This document shows positions 46,110 through 58,590 of a DNA stretch of 64,000 bases, piece by piece. Positions within the stretch are counted from its first letter, which is position 1; each line of letters begins with the position of its first letter. This DNA is from Gentiana macrophylla (Eukaryota; Streptophyta; Magnoliopsida; Gentianales; Gentianaceae), in the NCBI GenBank assembly GCA_026214975.1, contig CM047814.1:21785541-21849540 (forward strand), in the 5' to 3' direction. A program made the translations under genes and the position numbers. The notes under the pieces were generated by a model that saw nothing but the letters and a program-made list of their open reading frames with translations, did no database searches and was not told the origin of the DNA.

Positions 46110-47743
46110 CTAATCATCGCATAAACTCAAGTCGACATACCCAAAGAACCCACAACTTACTAAACTTGCCAAACATTTCCAGGTATAAAAAGTAGTACAT
46201 ACACTTAAAACAAGCATCAAAATTGTAGAACGTAAAGGATCAATGAAGAGATTACCTGTCGCATTGGTCTCATCTACCTCTTTTGGCTGAGCAGTCCACG
46301 TGGGTACTCGACCGGTACATTTTCGCTTGCCTCTCCTAGGCGCATCCTCTGAAGTAGTCTGACCACGGTTGGGGCAACTATTGCGGACGTGGCCCATCTG
46401 ACCACACTGAAAACACATCCCATCCTGTGAAGTAGTCTGAGCACTAGTCTGTGTCTGCCCACGGTTGGGGCAACTATTACGGACGTGGCCCATCTGACCA
46501 CACTGAAAACACACACCATCTTGTGAAGTAGTCTGAGCACTAGTCTGTGTCTGACCACGGTTGGGGCAACTATTACGGACGTGGCCCATCTGACCACACT
46601 GAAAACACGCACCATCTTGTGAAGTAGTCTGAGCATTAGTCTGTGTCTGCTGAGCACTAGTCGGTGTCTGAGCACTAGTCTGTGTCTGACCACGGTTGGG
46701 GCAACTATTGCGGACGTGGCCCATCTGACCACACTGAAAACACATCCCGCTCCATACCTTGCACTCTCCCGAATGATGTTTATTGCACTTCTGACACTGA
46801 GGAGTGGTAAGTGTTGTTACTGCCAGCTTCTTGTCATTTACTGGAGTTGTAACTGTAGTACATGTCTGATCTGCCTCGATAGTCTTCTTGACCCCTGCTA
46901 TAGTCTGTGATAGGATATTGTTCATATTTTCAGCCCTGATAGCTTTTTCCAAAAGATCCGAGAAATCATTGGCTCTCTGTCCAAGTAAACCACTTTTTAT
47001 AACAAAATTGAAGCCTTCTTCAAACTTTCCTATCTTCATTAACTCGTCTTCCATTACATCTGGCACAAACTTGCCCAGCTCAAAAAACATGTGAGCATAC
47101 TCTAAAACAGTCATGCTTCCTTGCTTCAAATTGACAAACTCCTTAATCTTTTGATTCCTCACCGGCATAGGGAAGTAATTCTTATAGAAGTGATCCTTAA
47201 ATGTTTCCCAGTCATCTATCTGTCCGTACACTGCTTCAATAGTCTCGTACCACATCTCTGCGTTCCCTGAAAGAAACGGCACTGCTAACTTGACCCATTT
47301 GTCATGAGGTACTTCCATGGCCCTGTACATCTTTTCCATATCCTTGATCCACTTTTCAGCTGCAACAGGATCAGGGGCACCTATAAAGGTTGGTGCATTT
47401 GCTTCCCTGAGCTCATTGTACCAAATTATTGGTCGTGGTTCCTGAGTAATCTGTTGCAAATGGTGCACCAAGGTGCCAATCAAAGACTTTACACAACTAT
47501 CTGGATCACTGTCCATATCCGACGTCAAAGGAGATGAGAGGGATGTGGAAGGATCCACCTGAGGTGCCTGTTGAGAAGTTGTGCAAGATGTCTCCAGTGA
47601 AGTATACTGAGGGGCTGACTGAGGTGGTGGGGGGGCAAGGCTGCTTTTTGTGATGATAAGGGTGGCGATGGTACGGATGATCCCTGCGACTGATGGTTCT
47701 TGTTGGTGTTTTCCGTGCTACGCCCACTTCTTGTTTTTGGCAT
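46110..47743 (-). CDS. Retrotransposon Gag with four tandem CCHC zinc knuckles
   Basis: Gag of a Ty3/gypsy chromovirus-like type. The ATG at 47743 opens MPKTRSGRSTENTNKN; a run of 7 C (complement of 47629-47635) appears to have lost one C, and the main frame runs from there to 46110 for about 480 residues. The retrotransposon gag domain has 'APTFIGAPDPVAAEKWIKDM' and 'YFPMPVRNQKIKEFVNLKQG'. The C-terminal part repeats C-F-Q-C-G-Q-M-G-H-V-R-N-S-C four times in units of about 30-45 residues with a TQTSAQTTSQDG linker; most Gags have one or two knuckles. A consensus-like donor (ACAG|GTAATC, about 46256) lies before the last ~48 codons, so that tail may be intron. No pol follows. Confidence 0.8.
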
Positions 47744-48499
47744 CTATCTTCTACAAGGGTTACCCAATCAGTACATCAAAAAGATTAGGCCTAATTATTA
47801 TACCTAAGCACAAAAAGTCAAAACATGACGATATCCCAACTTGAAGAATTTGAGCCTAAACAACCGAGCACTGCCCAAGTAAGACAAAACATGACAATAT
47901 GAAAATACTCTATTAACTACATTGGATACAAGCCAAAGAAAATAAACTGAAACACAAGTATATTCAAAGGCTACCAATAACAATAAAAGAAGTGAAATCA
48001 TAAAGTAAAGACTAAAGACACAAACTATCTTCGCTCGTCTTAGCATCCAACATTAACCTGCAAATCCATCTATCTAAAAGGGAAAGAGAACTGGATTGAG
48101 CACAAACGAGATATCTAGTAAGAGGTAAGAACCATCAAAAGGGATATCATGCCTCACCACCGGGTGGACTACTACATTTAAAACAATATCATTACTTTAC
48201 TTACAAATACTTGAATCAAACGCGACCTACATTGCATTTCATGCTCTACATGATATGATGAATGTAGCATAAAGTAAACACACTGTGGCCTTGGGTGTAG
48301 ATCATGTGCCTAGGATTATGACCCATGTACTGACCGGCTTGGCCATGTACTGCCTACTATTATATATAGCCTATAGGCGGGTACTGATGACCAAGGCCCT
48401 TTGAGGAACAGAAGACAATGGTTTAAACCTTACGAAGAATCATGCATAATTCAACGCACAAACATATATATAAATATTGGCTCTACGTCTGATCATAAA

Positions 48500-48992
48500 T
48501 TATAATGAAACTGATGAACAGAAAATCAAACCTCTTAATGAAATTAATACCTTAAAGATAAGCATATAATCATTTTAAATCGCTGTAAATATCATATCAT
48601 ATCCATAAAACATGCATATTTCTAGATTTAAGATAACTGTATGCAAAAATTTGTTATTACCAATAAATGAATTATACATGAAACATAATTGTAAATGCAC
48701 ATGAGTTGATAAAAAAAATAATTTAAAACATGATAAAGAACCCCCTATCTTGGTCAAAACAATTGACCTGTCAACAATCCAGTAAAATCCATTTAACCGC
48801 ACTTTTTTCCAGGAGGCACAGAAAATATAATCACTTTATTATCCTTTGTAGTATATCTCAAATCCTATAGAAACTTATGTTGGTTTTGTCTAAGAATCCT
48901 TTTGATTTTCTAAGAAACCTAACTACTAAGCCGAAGCCGATGAAGCTTACCTCAATAGTTAAGCTAAGCCCTTTAGGACCAAAAGATATTGG

Positions 48993-49049
<57 letters not shown>

Positions 49050-49808
49050 CACTGAACATGGTAAGTTTTTTTCTAAAAAAGAAAAAAAAAAAAAAACCTA
49101 ACCATTAAAAATTGAATCTTTTAATGTGTAAAATGAAATTAAACTCTTGAAATAAATTAGAAATCAAAACTTTTTATTTACCAGATGGTAACTCGTGTGA
49201 ATCAGATGTGAAAAAACTGAGTATGAAAATCCCTCCTCCTTATTATTTGTTCTATTTCTTCAGCAGGCCGAACAATAAACTAACCAAATACACTTCCCAA
49301 TTCTTTTTTTTACTTTGAGCAAACGTCCTGATTTTCAGAAGCCCCCTTTTATATATTTTAATTTTTAACAAAGAGAGCCGCTATTTTAATGAATTCCCGG
49401 TTCCGTCCTTGTTGGTCATTCTACAAGATCCCTCATTTCTTAAAAACTCCATTATGCTTCAAATGGCCAAGAGATTTAATTTCTGGTTGCTAATACATTA
49501 CTTCTAATAAATTCGGTTAATTAATTATGAGTGTAAACCATAGTCACATCACACCACCTGGATTTTGTTTTTAAATTTTTTTAGCAGTAGTTTTATTCAC
49601 CTAAAACAGAGTCAAACAAGACAAACACAGTAATAAGCACCAACAGGCATAAGTAGCATACTGTTAGCTAAAACATAGCATGTCTATTTTTCAGATCTGA
49701 CCATAACAACATTTGACAATGCAAGCAACAGATGGTATGACGAGACACACTCCACAATGCCTGTAGACATGAAGGCTTAGCTAGCCATACATACATACAT
49801 ACATACGT

Positions 49809-49859
<51 letters not shown>

Positions 49860-50309
49860 CGTAGATATAAAGGAGTTATTTTAAAGTCCTCCCATCATTC
49901 ATTCAACCAGTAGTCCTTATCCCAACAGCTACCCATTAATGATCATGAGCAATGCATCTCTTAACTTAATACTAGCAACAAACAAAATAGCAAACATGCA
50001 AAGCCAGCACTTAACTAACAACAACCAAACCATGATTTACTCCTCCCATACCTTGAAGCTTGATAAAAATAAAAGGGGGAAGAGGAAGAACAAGTTATCA
50101 CCAACAAGCACTAGGCAGATTTAATGAGACAACGCATTATTCCTCATCCAAGAACATGAACAAAATCTGAAAAGGGAATCCTAATCTAATTCCACCTACC
50201 CAAACAGCCAACGCCATCAAACAAGAGGGGTAGATTCTTACCAACACTCGTGAATCCTCCTCTAATCCTCCTAATCCAAATCTAATCCTCCTACACAGCT
50301 AATTGACGC
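48500..50309. other. Intergenic with microsatellites
   Basis: Contains (TA)n(TG)n at 48993-49049, an A-rich run at 49080-49095 and (CATA)n(CA)n(TA)n at about 49787-49858. No gene is recognisable. Confidence 0.6.
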
Positions 50310-50312
50310 TTA

Positions 50313-51310
50313 TGGTGAGTTTGGATTGTTAGAATAGAATGGAATGGAATTGAATGCTTTTTTTCATTCTATTACATAATTTTGGCATGTTTGAATGCGA
50401 CGGAATGGAATGAAATTTCGTTCCATTGGAATGGATTTCCATAATTTTCATTCCATTAGGAAATGGATGGAATGGACGTAAAGAATGAATGGAATTAAAT
50501 GTAAAACATAACTTAGTGATAAAAAAATCAACCACCACCCACCCCATCACCACCCGCCACCTCCAGTCACCCGTCTACCCCACCACCTCCACCGCACCAC
50601 CACCCACAACCGCCTACCCTGTCATCACCCTCGTCACAATTCACATACATCCGCCATCACAACCAACTCAACCCACCACCATCCGCCCCACCACCCCATC
50701 ACCACCCGCCACCTCCCAGTCACCCGTCTACCCCACCGCAATCCACCACCTCCACCGCACCACCACCCGCAACCGCCTACCCTGTCATCAGTCATCAGTC
50801 ATCATCCTCATCACAATTCACATACATCCGCCGTCACAACCCAACTCAACCCACCACCATCCGCTCCACCACCACCACCACTTGTTACCACCCACCTCAC
50901 CACAACCCCATACCAGTTACCACCACCTACCTCATTACAATCTTCCCCGTTCTCATCAATAATATACCCTACCACCACACCCTGCCATCATCATCCATCA
51001 TAACAAACTCCACCACCACCTATTTCTACTCGGCCACCACCCATCATCGCACGCCACACCACCATCATCATCACCCACCACTGCCGCCACCATTGCATAC
51101 CCGACCCCACCGCACACCCCACCCCACCGCACACCCTAGCACTGTCGACACACTCCTCATCACACACCACTATCACCCGTGTGACCATGTCACATGCGAC
51201 ATCCTATAGATTCTTATACATTTCATTTCATCGCATAGCGAACGTAGGAATGGAATCACGTTCATTCCATTCAACTAGTTCCCATACATTCCAACAAGCC
51301 AAACGCACCG
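50313..51310. mobile_element. PIF/Harbinger-like non-autonomous element with CCACC-rich core
   Basis: Inverted ends TGGTGAGTTTGGATTGTTAG and (inverted) CGGTGCGTTTGGCTTGTTGG are flanked by TTA on both sides (50310-50312, 51311-51313), the duplication typical of PIF/Harbinger. Sub-terminal zones are rich in GGAATGGAATG. The core (about 50530-51180) is a one-strand pyrimidine-rich CCACCACC minisatellite with two long copies of a unit of about 170 bases (from ~50535 and ~50695). ORFs here are repeat artefacts. Confidence 0.72.
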
Positions 51311-51313
51311 TTA

Positions 51314-52229
51314 CGGTCATAAACTCATACCTCAACTATGACACATTTACAAGATGAAAAAGTAAGATGGTGATTGATTAAGGACTGAATTAAAATTTGA
51401 AGAAGAAGTACTCGACTTCCTCGCAGGAACAGAAATGGATTTGATAGTTAAAGAAAAAACGGAAAAGTTACCTCCTTTAATAATGGATGTTGTCCTGGGG
51501 GTATGAATTGGAGCTTTGTCATATCAATCGATTCGGAATCAATCGGGAAAAATGGAGGAAAATTAACGCCCAGGAAAGACTTACCGATCGAAAAAATGGA
51601 GCGAAATTCACGTATGGGAGGAGACCGGAGGGAGAGGAACAATAAAATATTCTTAGCTGACTGTTGATCTCCAATTTGGGGTAGAGATAAGGTTTCTGAT
51701 GGAGTCGATTTTTATTACATCTCTGTCTTTTATCTTCAACTCCTTACTCTTGTTCCAGGGTTTAAAACAATTGAATTTTTTTTTTTTTTGCTAATGTCAA
51801 TTGATGTTTTTTCCTTTTTTTTAAGAGAAGATCAATTGATGTTTTAAACAAATCACCCTACCTTTTCCGTTGAAGGTGACTTCACCTTCATTTCCTGGCG
51901 AGTAAATTTTTTTTTTTTTCTTCGACTGTTTTTTCCTATTTAGATGTAAGAAAGAGTGATTATCTTCTTTCTTGTTATGAAATATAAAGTATTTAATACA
52001 AATATATTGCAAGAGTTACAATATCCTTCATGAATGTCATAAATTAAATATGGTTATGAAGTTTATAATTATGAAAGATAAATAGTCAACATGTATTTAT
52101 ATACAAATTAGATTTTGTAAATAATATTGTAAAATCTTTCAACCTTTTTAAGGGTATTTGGGACTTTTTAAAAATTATTTTTCCTTGTCCGTTTCTTTTT
52201 TTTTTTTTTTTTTCCTCAAGACTTTGAAA
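51314..52229. other. Intergenic, no gene recognised
   Basis: T-rich runs and a near-palindrome gaaggtgacttcaccttc at 51873-51890. It may include the start of the LTR that follows. Confidence 0.4.
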
Positions 52230-54141
52230 ACCGATTTATGTTGAGAAAGGGTTATAAAAACGACTCTAGGTAGCCTTTAGACAACATAACAATCGCGTTA
52301 TTGAAGTTTTCAGCTTTTCTAGCTCATTGAACGAACCGAAGCCCCGCTTGTTAAGCGTCTGCTTCAATCCGGACGTGTCTGATGTACGACCAGGGCGTGC
52401 CGGGATACCCAACTCATTGAACCGAGCAATGTGGTCGATTAAGCGACCTAGTTTTGCTCCTCATGCTTAGTTTTGATCGCTCTAGTTCGTTTGTGCAAAT
52501 TAGAGTACTAGTTTCAAGTTGTTTCCAGGTCAAGGGTCAGTTTTGAATCTCGGTTCTTCTCAAGAAGGTAATTATCATAGTTTTTTTGTTTAATTCATAG
52601 TTTCAACCTTGTTTATAGTTAGGATTCGTAGTAATCACGTTAGGGGTTCGTTTGTGCATAGGTTCGCAAGGTTTCAAAGGTTAATCATCGTTCTTTGGTT
52701 GGTTTCGACTCGTTTAAAGGTAATAAGTTCATCTTATCCAAAATGATATTTTTTGTTCTAAAGATTATGTTTTTAGTTCATTTTAGCATTGTTTTCTGTA
52801 AATTGCACGTAACTGGACATATTATGTGTTGAGGACAATATGTCGGGTACGTGCTAAATCAGAACGTGACTCTGGGCATCAACTGGCTCGCTGAACCGAG
52901 AGCCTCTCTCGGTTAAGCAACCCAGAAACTCCCAAATTAGCCTTTTGGTCCTTCTATGTTGTCACAGTGTTTTCAGAAAGTTATTTTAAGTTTTGATTAT
53001 GTTTCTGGTTATCTTTTCATATTAATAATTGAAATAAGATGGTAGTTCGGTGTTTGATATGGCTTTTGTTTGTTCCGTAGGTTAGATATGGTCTTAAACG
53101 TGAACTTATGTGACTTATGTGCTCTAATGTGCTTATGTGTTTTGCTCCATCATGTCTGGCAAGGTAACGTTATTGGACATGTATTGAAAGGGGTACCATG
53201 GGTCCCTAAGTCCCATGCCGAGGTATGACTAACTATGTTAATCCACTTCGTTCTCAAGACGGCGGTCCTTAAGTCCTGTGGGTCCCTATGTCCCACGATT
53301 GTAGGTGTGGTTAGTTGTATTAGCCGTGTTGTACACCGTGTCCCTTAGTTAGGTGTCTTGGTGCCACGTAATGAATATAATTATGAAAAGACAAGACATG
53401 TAACATGACAAATTAAGAATACGGCTATGTTAAATAAGTAAGTACTTAATGTAAATGAACAAGTACGTGCAAGATGAACTAAAGTAGTTAATATGTCATG
53501 TTTTCTTATGCATTGTCAAATGTGGCTTTAAAGTGGTTTTCATTTATGTTTCAAGTTATGTTTTAATAGTACTTTCTAAAGATTCCAAGTTGTGCTATTA
53601 AACTACTTGCAAACTGGATAAAGTTGATTCATGTCATGTTTCCCGGCATTTGACAACCATGAATCTCCCTTTTGATTTTTTTTCTCATTAGTGAGCATCT
53701 AGCTAGTGCTCAATCCTTTTTTGGAATAAGAAGGTTGCAGGTACATGTTGTTTTGACGACGAGCTTGGAGTGCTAGTTTAGGATGAAGCAATGAAGTCTT
53801 TCATGCTTTAGTTTTCTTTTATAATTGTATTTTCTAAATAAGGCAATATTGCCAATAGTGTGGTTCTTTCTTTTTAGACATGTCAGTTGTAACGGATGAT
53901 AGTGTTTATTTTCAGTTATTTATGATTTAGTTTGACAACAATTGTATTCTGGTTGTTGGTTGTTATTGGAAGACCCTGAGGGTCTAGGTCCCGAGTCTTC
54001 AACTTGTTGTATTCTATGTGAATATTTAATTACTCTGATATGACATGAGGCTTACGTGAGATTTAGGGTTTACTCAAAATGTCACGTGCCGAGCGTCCCA
54101 TGTCCGGATAAGGACTCGGTATTCAGGACATGAGCGTTATA
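52230..54141 (+). repeat. LTR of a truncated Ty3/gypsy (Tekay/Del-like) element
   Basis: Long plus-strand LTR-like sequence. It has features seen in plant chromovirus LTRs, such as repeated 'gggtccct-a-gtccca' blocks (53205-53310) and a 'gaaggttgcaggtacatgtt' block at 53731. It ends where a primer-binding site begins at about 54144. The left edge is uncertain and there is no second LTR in the window. Confidence 0.6.
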
Positions 54142-54143
54142 GT

Positions 54144-54156
54144 TGGTATCAAAGCC
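54144..54156 (+). other. Degenerate tRNA-Met primer-binding site
   Basis: TGGTATCAAAGCC differs by one base from the common TGGTATCAGAGCC initiator-Met primer site of Ty3 chromoviruses and sits just after the LTR. Confidence 0.7.
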
Positions 54157-54259
54157 TAATTTAGGAAAACTTGGTCGTAAACACTGTTGTTTAGGATGTT
54201 AATTTTTAGGTTTGACCTTAGTTAGAGAGTTGTTTTAACACCTTCCTTCTTTTACAGGG

Positions 54260-54535
54260 ATGGCAGGTGGTAGACGTGTTACCCGTTTTTCAGCTAATCG
54301 CTCAGATCAAGACCCTCCAGTTTCTTCAGAACATGTTCCTTTGGCTTTACCTCCACCCCTCCTAGGACTAGAGGGCAAACTCAGGGCCGATCTCAAAGTC
54401 AGTCTCAGGGGCAAACTCAAGGCCTTCCTAAGGGCCTCAACACCGTCCGTATGATGTTCCTCCTAGGACTGCTTCGAGGGACTTCCACCCTCATCTTGCT
54501 AGGTTACTCCTCCACCATCGCATTCATCCAGATTG
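54260..54535 (+). pseudogene. Start of a truncated retrotransposon gag
   Basis: After a leader ending TTTACAGGG, an ATG opens MAGGRRVTRFSANRSDQDPP, a typical basic Gag N-terminus, then a frame shift leads to a stop at 54454. Homology to an element stops near 54535 without pol or a second LTR. Confidence 0.55.
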
Positions 54536-55190
54536 TGTAAATTTTGCTTTATATCTACCACATTATGTAAAATTAGGAATCTGATGCATTTCATATTGGA
54601 TAGAAACTCCGTAAATTAGAAAAATGTGTATTTAAAACTGTAAAATATATAATTCGTTAAGAGAGTGATGCAAATGCTCTAAGGGATGAATTTATCTCAC
54701 CTCACAACTTAGGTTTTGAGAATGCGATCTCTTTTTTATATGAATTGAGCTTATGTTTTCTACAATACATGATGCATATGTTAAACTTTACATAATCTTC
54801 CCTTAAAAAAACTTCAGATAATGTTTTAAATGGCGATATATCAAAATGCAAATCTGATTATTAAATATGAAGACTGGAATCTAGAATTTGAAAACGTTTA
54901 ACTTTATGATTTTAACTGTAGAAACAAAAGCGCTCGTGTGTGTCTGTACTAACTAAGATGTGCTAAAAATATTATCATACATAATCTTTCTAGCTAAAAA
55001 CCTCTTAATTATTTTTTCCTTCAGAATAAACACTTAATTTGTTAATCAAACATGCCCAATGTGAGAGAAAATCCCATTTAGCCCTGCCTGCAATAGAGGG
55101 GATAAACTCATTTTTTACTTTCTTGCATATCATTTTCCTTAGGAATATAATATATGTTGCAAGACAAACAGAGGATATATCACAGTATAA

Positions 55191-56272
55191 TCACTTCTCT
55201 GATTTGCAAGGAGTAAACTTGCAACCATTGCCTGAATTTGCCTTCATGAACTTAAGGGCAATGTGCAGGGCTTGTTTAGGAGTCCCCAATATAGCCAAAT
55301 TCATCGTCTCGATCACGCCTAGTGGATGAAAAGTGAACACAAGGCTGTTGTAGGAATTCAATAGGGCAGTTGTGCCTTCCCTTAGGAGTGTCCTATAAAC
55401 TTCCCCTTTCCCTTCCAATGCTTTCAAAAGGGTCATATCTTTCCCATATTTGTTGCCCACGATTAGGCCGAAAGCCACAGCTACCTTAGTGTCCGGTGTC
55501 ACCGCCTTCCAATAGCATCTATATTCTTGCATCTTCCACTTCCTGTATATACATATATGCACCAAATGATATCTCGACGGTATAATTGTTTTAAACAATA
55601 AAATTATTTAGCTACATTTTTAACTTACTGATACGGACAAGCCGATGCAGACAAGATTTGGGGTGATGGCAATGCAGGCATTAGGACAGGGGAGTTTGAG
55701 CAGAAAGGCATAGGTTGTGAAGGCTGAGAAATCAAAGGATCCACAGTATACATATCCATGCCAAAAAAGCTGAAGATTTTCTTTAAGGGCTTAGGGTTTT
55801 CTGTAGCTGCTGAACAGCCATTTAAATCCTGTCCATTGCTTAAAACCTCGACATAACAACTCGCTAAATCGGGATTCCCTTCAAATCTCATCCCATAGCC
55901 TCCTATCCAGTTTGTAGTTTGTTCTCCCACCATTGTTGCCTGCCTGTTGCTTCCAACACACACCATTGCTACCGGTATTCCTGCTCAACTCAACATTTTT
56001 TTTAATCAATTAGGACCCTTTAATACTAATGAAGATATGCATTGCATATAATTAAGATGAAAGAAAGAAGAAGATACATTGGTTAAATGTTGAAACTACA
56101 TCATACCGAAAATGGGATAGTCGAAAAGGGAAACTTGTCCATCTTTGCATTGATCACAGAACACAGTGCCGGTGACGATTGCATCTCCATCAACTCCTCC
56201 CAGAAATAATGCAGCAGCAGCAGCAGCCATGACTAACATTGTAATACACAACTTGAAAGACAAATAATCCAT
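55191..56272 (-). CDS. Ole e 1-like (pollen allergen/extensin family) secreted protein
   Basis: Three exons on the minus strand, 56272-56107, 55980-55629 and 55542-55191 (TGA), give an intact 289-residue frame with consistent phases. The start chosen at 56270-56272 yields a signal peptide (about residues 1-29, ending LFLGGVDG). The Ole e 1 domain follows: 'DAIVTGTVFCDQCKDGQVSL' and 'GYGMRFEGNPDLASCYVEVL', with several Cys for disulfides. The C-terminal exon encodes a separate conserved region (CYWKAVTPDTKVAVAFGLIV, 'LREGTTALLNSYNSLVFTFH', 'NLAILGTPKQALHIALKFMK') that I recall from longer plant members of this family. Expected in the secretory pathway or cell wall; molecular role unknown. An upstream in-frame Met is possible but gives a poorer signal peptide. 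Minus-strand (GCT)n lies in exon 1 (poly-Ala). Confidence 0.85.
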
Positions 56273-56399
56273 GATTGGGTGGTTGAGTAAAGTTGAGGCT
56301 TTTAATTGAATAATATAAGAAGAATATGGTAATTGAGTCAAGGTGTAAACAAAGAGAAAGGCATGCCAGACAAGCAAGAAACAAGAAAGAAAAACAAAC

Positions 56400-57450
56400 T
56401 TTGTGGTAACGTTCGTATAATTAAGTGAAAACAGTAGTAGTCCTACTACTTTTTTTTTTTACACAGTCAGAGTCAGCTTCGCTGTGGTTTGGTTGGATGT
56501 GTGCTTTTTGTGAGTGTTATTAGTAATTTCCCAAATAAAAGCCATTGCCAAAGAGGTGGAATTTAATAGGGAGTCTCTCAACACCCATCTGTCTCTTTAA
56601 ATGAAGCGTTGAAGCACTACTTGGCTTACTATACTAGGATAACTACTATTCAAATGGTACGGAATCATTTAAGGGTGACATACAATTATTCTAGAAATTT
56701 GTAGAATTTTCGCGAATTAGGCATGTTATCGAGCCGAGTCGTGTCGATACTTCATAGGGCTTGAGTCCGACTCGACTAAACATATTCGGTTCAAAACTCG
56801 GCTCAAGCTCGATCGAGCCATAAGAAAAACAAGATCAAATTCGTCTCGTTAAGTATTCGATATAACTCGACTCGACTCACAAACTCGATCATTTGTTTGG
56901 AATTCAATTATTTTTTCCCGATTTCATGGAATTTCATGTTTTTTTTATGCGATTGAGTTATCCGCATGCTCTCTATAAAAAATTGCTTCATAACCTACAA
57001 AACACGTTTAATAAGAGAAACTCTTATTCGGAGAGTGCTCGTGTGTCTGTGTGATCTAGGACATTAGTACAAGAAGGCAATATAATATTTGTCTTCTTGT
57101 ACACATGTCGTAGATGATCAAACGGACCAGTGCATAACATAGAATACAAGTAAAAATTCCCTTTAAGGCCATGTTCGGATTGAATTATTTGAAGGGAAAA
57201 GTAATAATACGATTAGGAATGATTCGAATTTTCATGTTTGGTATGATTTAGTTTGAGAGAAATGAAAGGAAAGCTAGCGAGAATGAGGGTGAAGGTTTTT
57301 TTTACAAATTGGTGGTCTCGTTTCCTTTCGAAACGAGTGAGAAACAGAAAGAAACAATTCATTTTAGTAAAATTAAATCAACAATCTCTATATATCTTTT
57401 CCTTTCGTTCTAGTTGTATTCAAACACTCAAAATAGACTTCACAATCAAG
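56400..57450. other. Intergenic, nothing recognised
   Basis: Upstream region of the Ole e 1-like gene. A short open frame at 57253-57453 has no recognisable content. Confidence 0.5.
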
Positions 57451-57451
57451 T

Positions 57452-57617
57452 AGGGTGGCTCAAGTGGTAAGTGACTTGAGAATGCCTAGAGAGATCACCG
57501 GTTCGATTCTCCTCTGAGGCGCCATGTTGAAAGAGATCTTGGCCAGGCCTTGCCCTCGTAATAGTCAGACTCTGTAGGCACAACCTGGACCGAACTCCTT
57601 TTAATCCAAACAAGACC
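57452..57617 (+). mobile_element. tRNA-derived SINE
   Basis: An A-box-like gggtggctcaagtggtaag (57453-57471) and a B box GGTTCGATTC (57500-57509), about 35 bases apart, followed by about 100 bp of unrelated body. No clear poly-A tail. Confidence 0.65.
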
Positions 57618-57690
57618 TTAATTCAAGAACAAACAAACAAATGTAAATGCCTTATCCCTCACTTTTTCCTATCATTTTACTAGTCTAAAA

Positions 57691-57707
57691 CCCGTGCAAT
57701 GCACGGG
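57691..57707. repeat. Palindromic motif CCCGTGCAATGCACGGG
   Basis: A 17-base near-perfect palindrome preceded by AGTCTAAAA. Similar 'AAAACCCGTGCNNTGCACGGG' sequences are common near the 5' ends of some plant non-autonomous Helitrons; no matching 3' end was found. Confidence 0.4.
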
Positions 57708-58590
57708 ATACAATAGTATGAAAGAAAATAATTCTATCAAATTTTATCTTATCATTAACTTTTGAGATATAATTCAAAGGCACAAAATGATGAAGAAGAT
57801 AATCTATTGAACGCAAATCAAGCTAAAGAATATCACACCATGGATTCATTTCATCAGAATCTAATGCCTATCTATGCTTTCAAAAGTAATAAGCACCTCT
57901 CCCTTGTTTCAAAAAGAGACAAAACTTCAGAATACAAAGCAGGAGTAACTCCTGAAGCTACTGCAAGAAAATAATTACATATGAAAAACTGTATGCACAA
58001 ATTATTTTCGAACTCAGTTTCGCACACGAACCAGAAAACAATTTAAGGAGTTGGTAGAGGATGAAGAAATATATAAGCCTAATCTAGCAGAGCAGTCATG
58101 AACTTCTTGAAGCCCAACTCCTAATGGCATTGTAACAGGCCCGCCGAGAAACAAAGTAGAATATCGAGAAAAGATTGATGTTTGTCTCCTATTTTAAGTC
58201 AAACTAAAACATACATGCCAAAAAAACCAAACTAAGTTAAAAAAAAAGTAACCTTAAAAAAAAGTTCAAAAAAATAGCAAGGGACACAAGCAAAATAAAA
58301 ACAAAGGAAAGCAATTATGCTAATATAGAAGCAGGGAAAACATGTCAAATAGAAGTGTAAGATGGTGTTAAGTTTTGTAAAACAACATAAAATAAATATC
58401 AAATAGTTAGCTATGTTAACAGATTTATATGAAAACAATATATATCAGGCTAACATCAGCTTAGAACTTCAATTTCTTTATCAAAATGTCTTCATACAAA
58501 ATCATTCCCTCAACAACACAAAACTATGGAAGAATTTCAAAGAAGAGAAAACAAAATCATAATAATAACCATTCTCAAAAGCAAATGAAA

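Larger units (their letters stand above)
44950..48500 (-). mobile_element. Gag-only, non-autonomous LTR retrotransposon (TR-GAG-like)
   Basis: Minus-strand element with a long gag frame, a polypurine tract (CTCGGGGGAGTT, 46036-46047) and a downstream LTR starting TGTGATATAACC at 46035. That LTR carries a TATATAAGG-type TATA box near 45890 and ends near 44950. An upstream LTR-like region at about 47840-48400 shares a block 'ggatttgcagg...gctaagNcgagc.aagatagtt...tttactttatgattt' with the 3' LTR (at 48000-48060 versus 45000-45060). No protease, RT, RNase H or integrase lies between gag and the polypurine tract. Elements with gag alone are known in plants (TR-GAG). The outer limits are approximate and the two LTRs are strongly diverged. 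Confidence 0.6.

Noticed and set aside
50489..51188. A 157-residue Thr/Pro/His-rich frame and others in the CCACC region
   Set aside because: The frame is open only because the minisatellite lacks stop codons; no start context or domain.
57762..57974. A 70-residue frame with a fairly normal amino-acid mix
   Set aside because: No recognisable domain, signal or splice context; could be chance.
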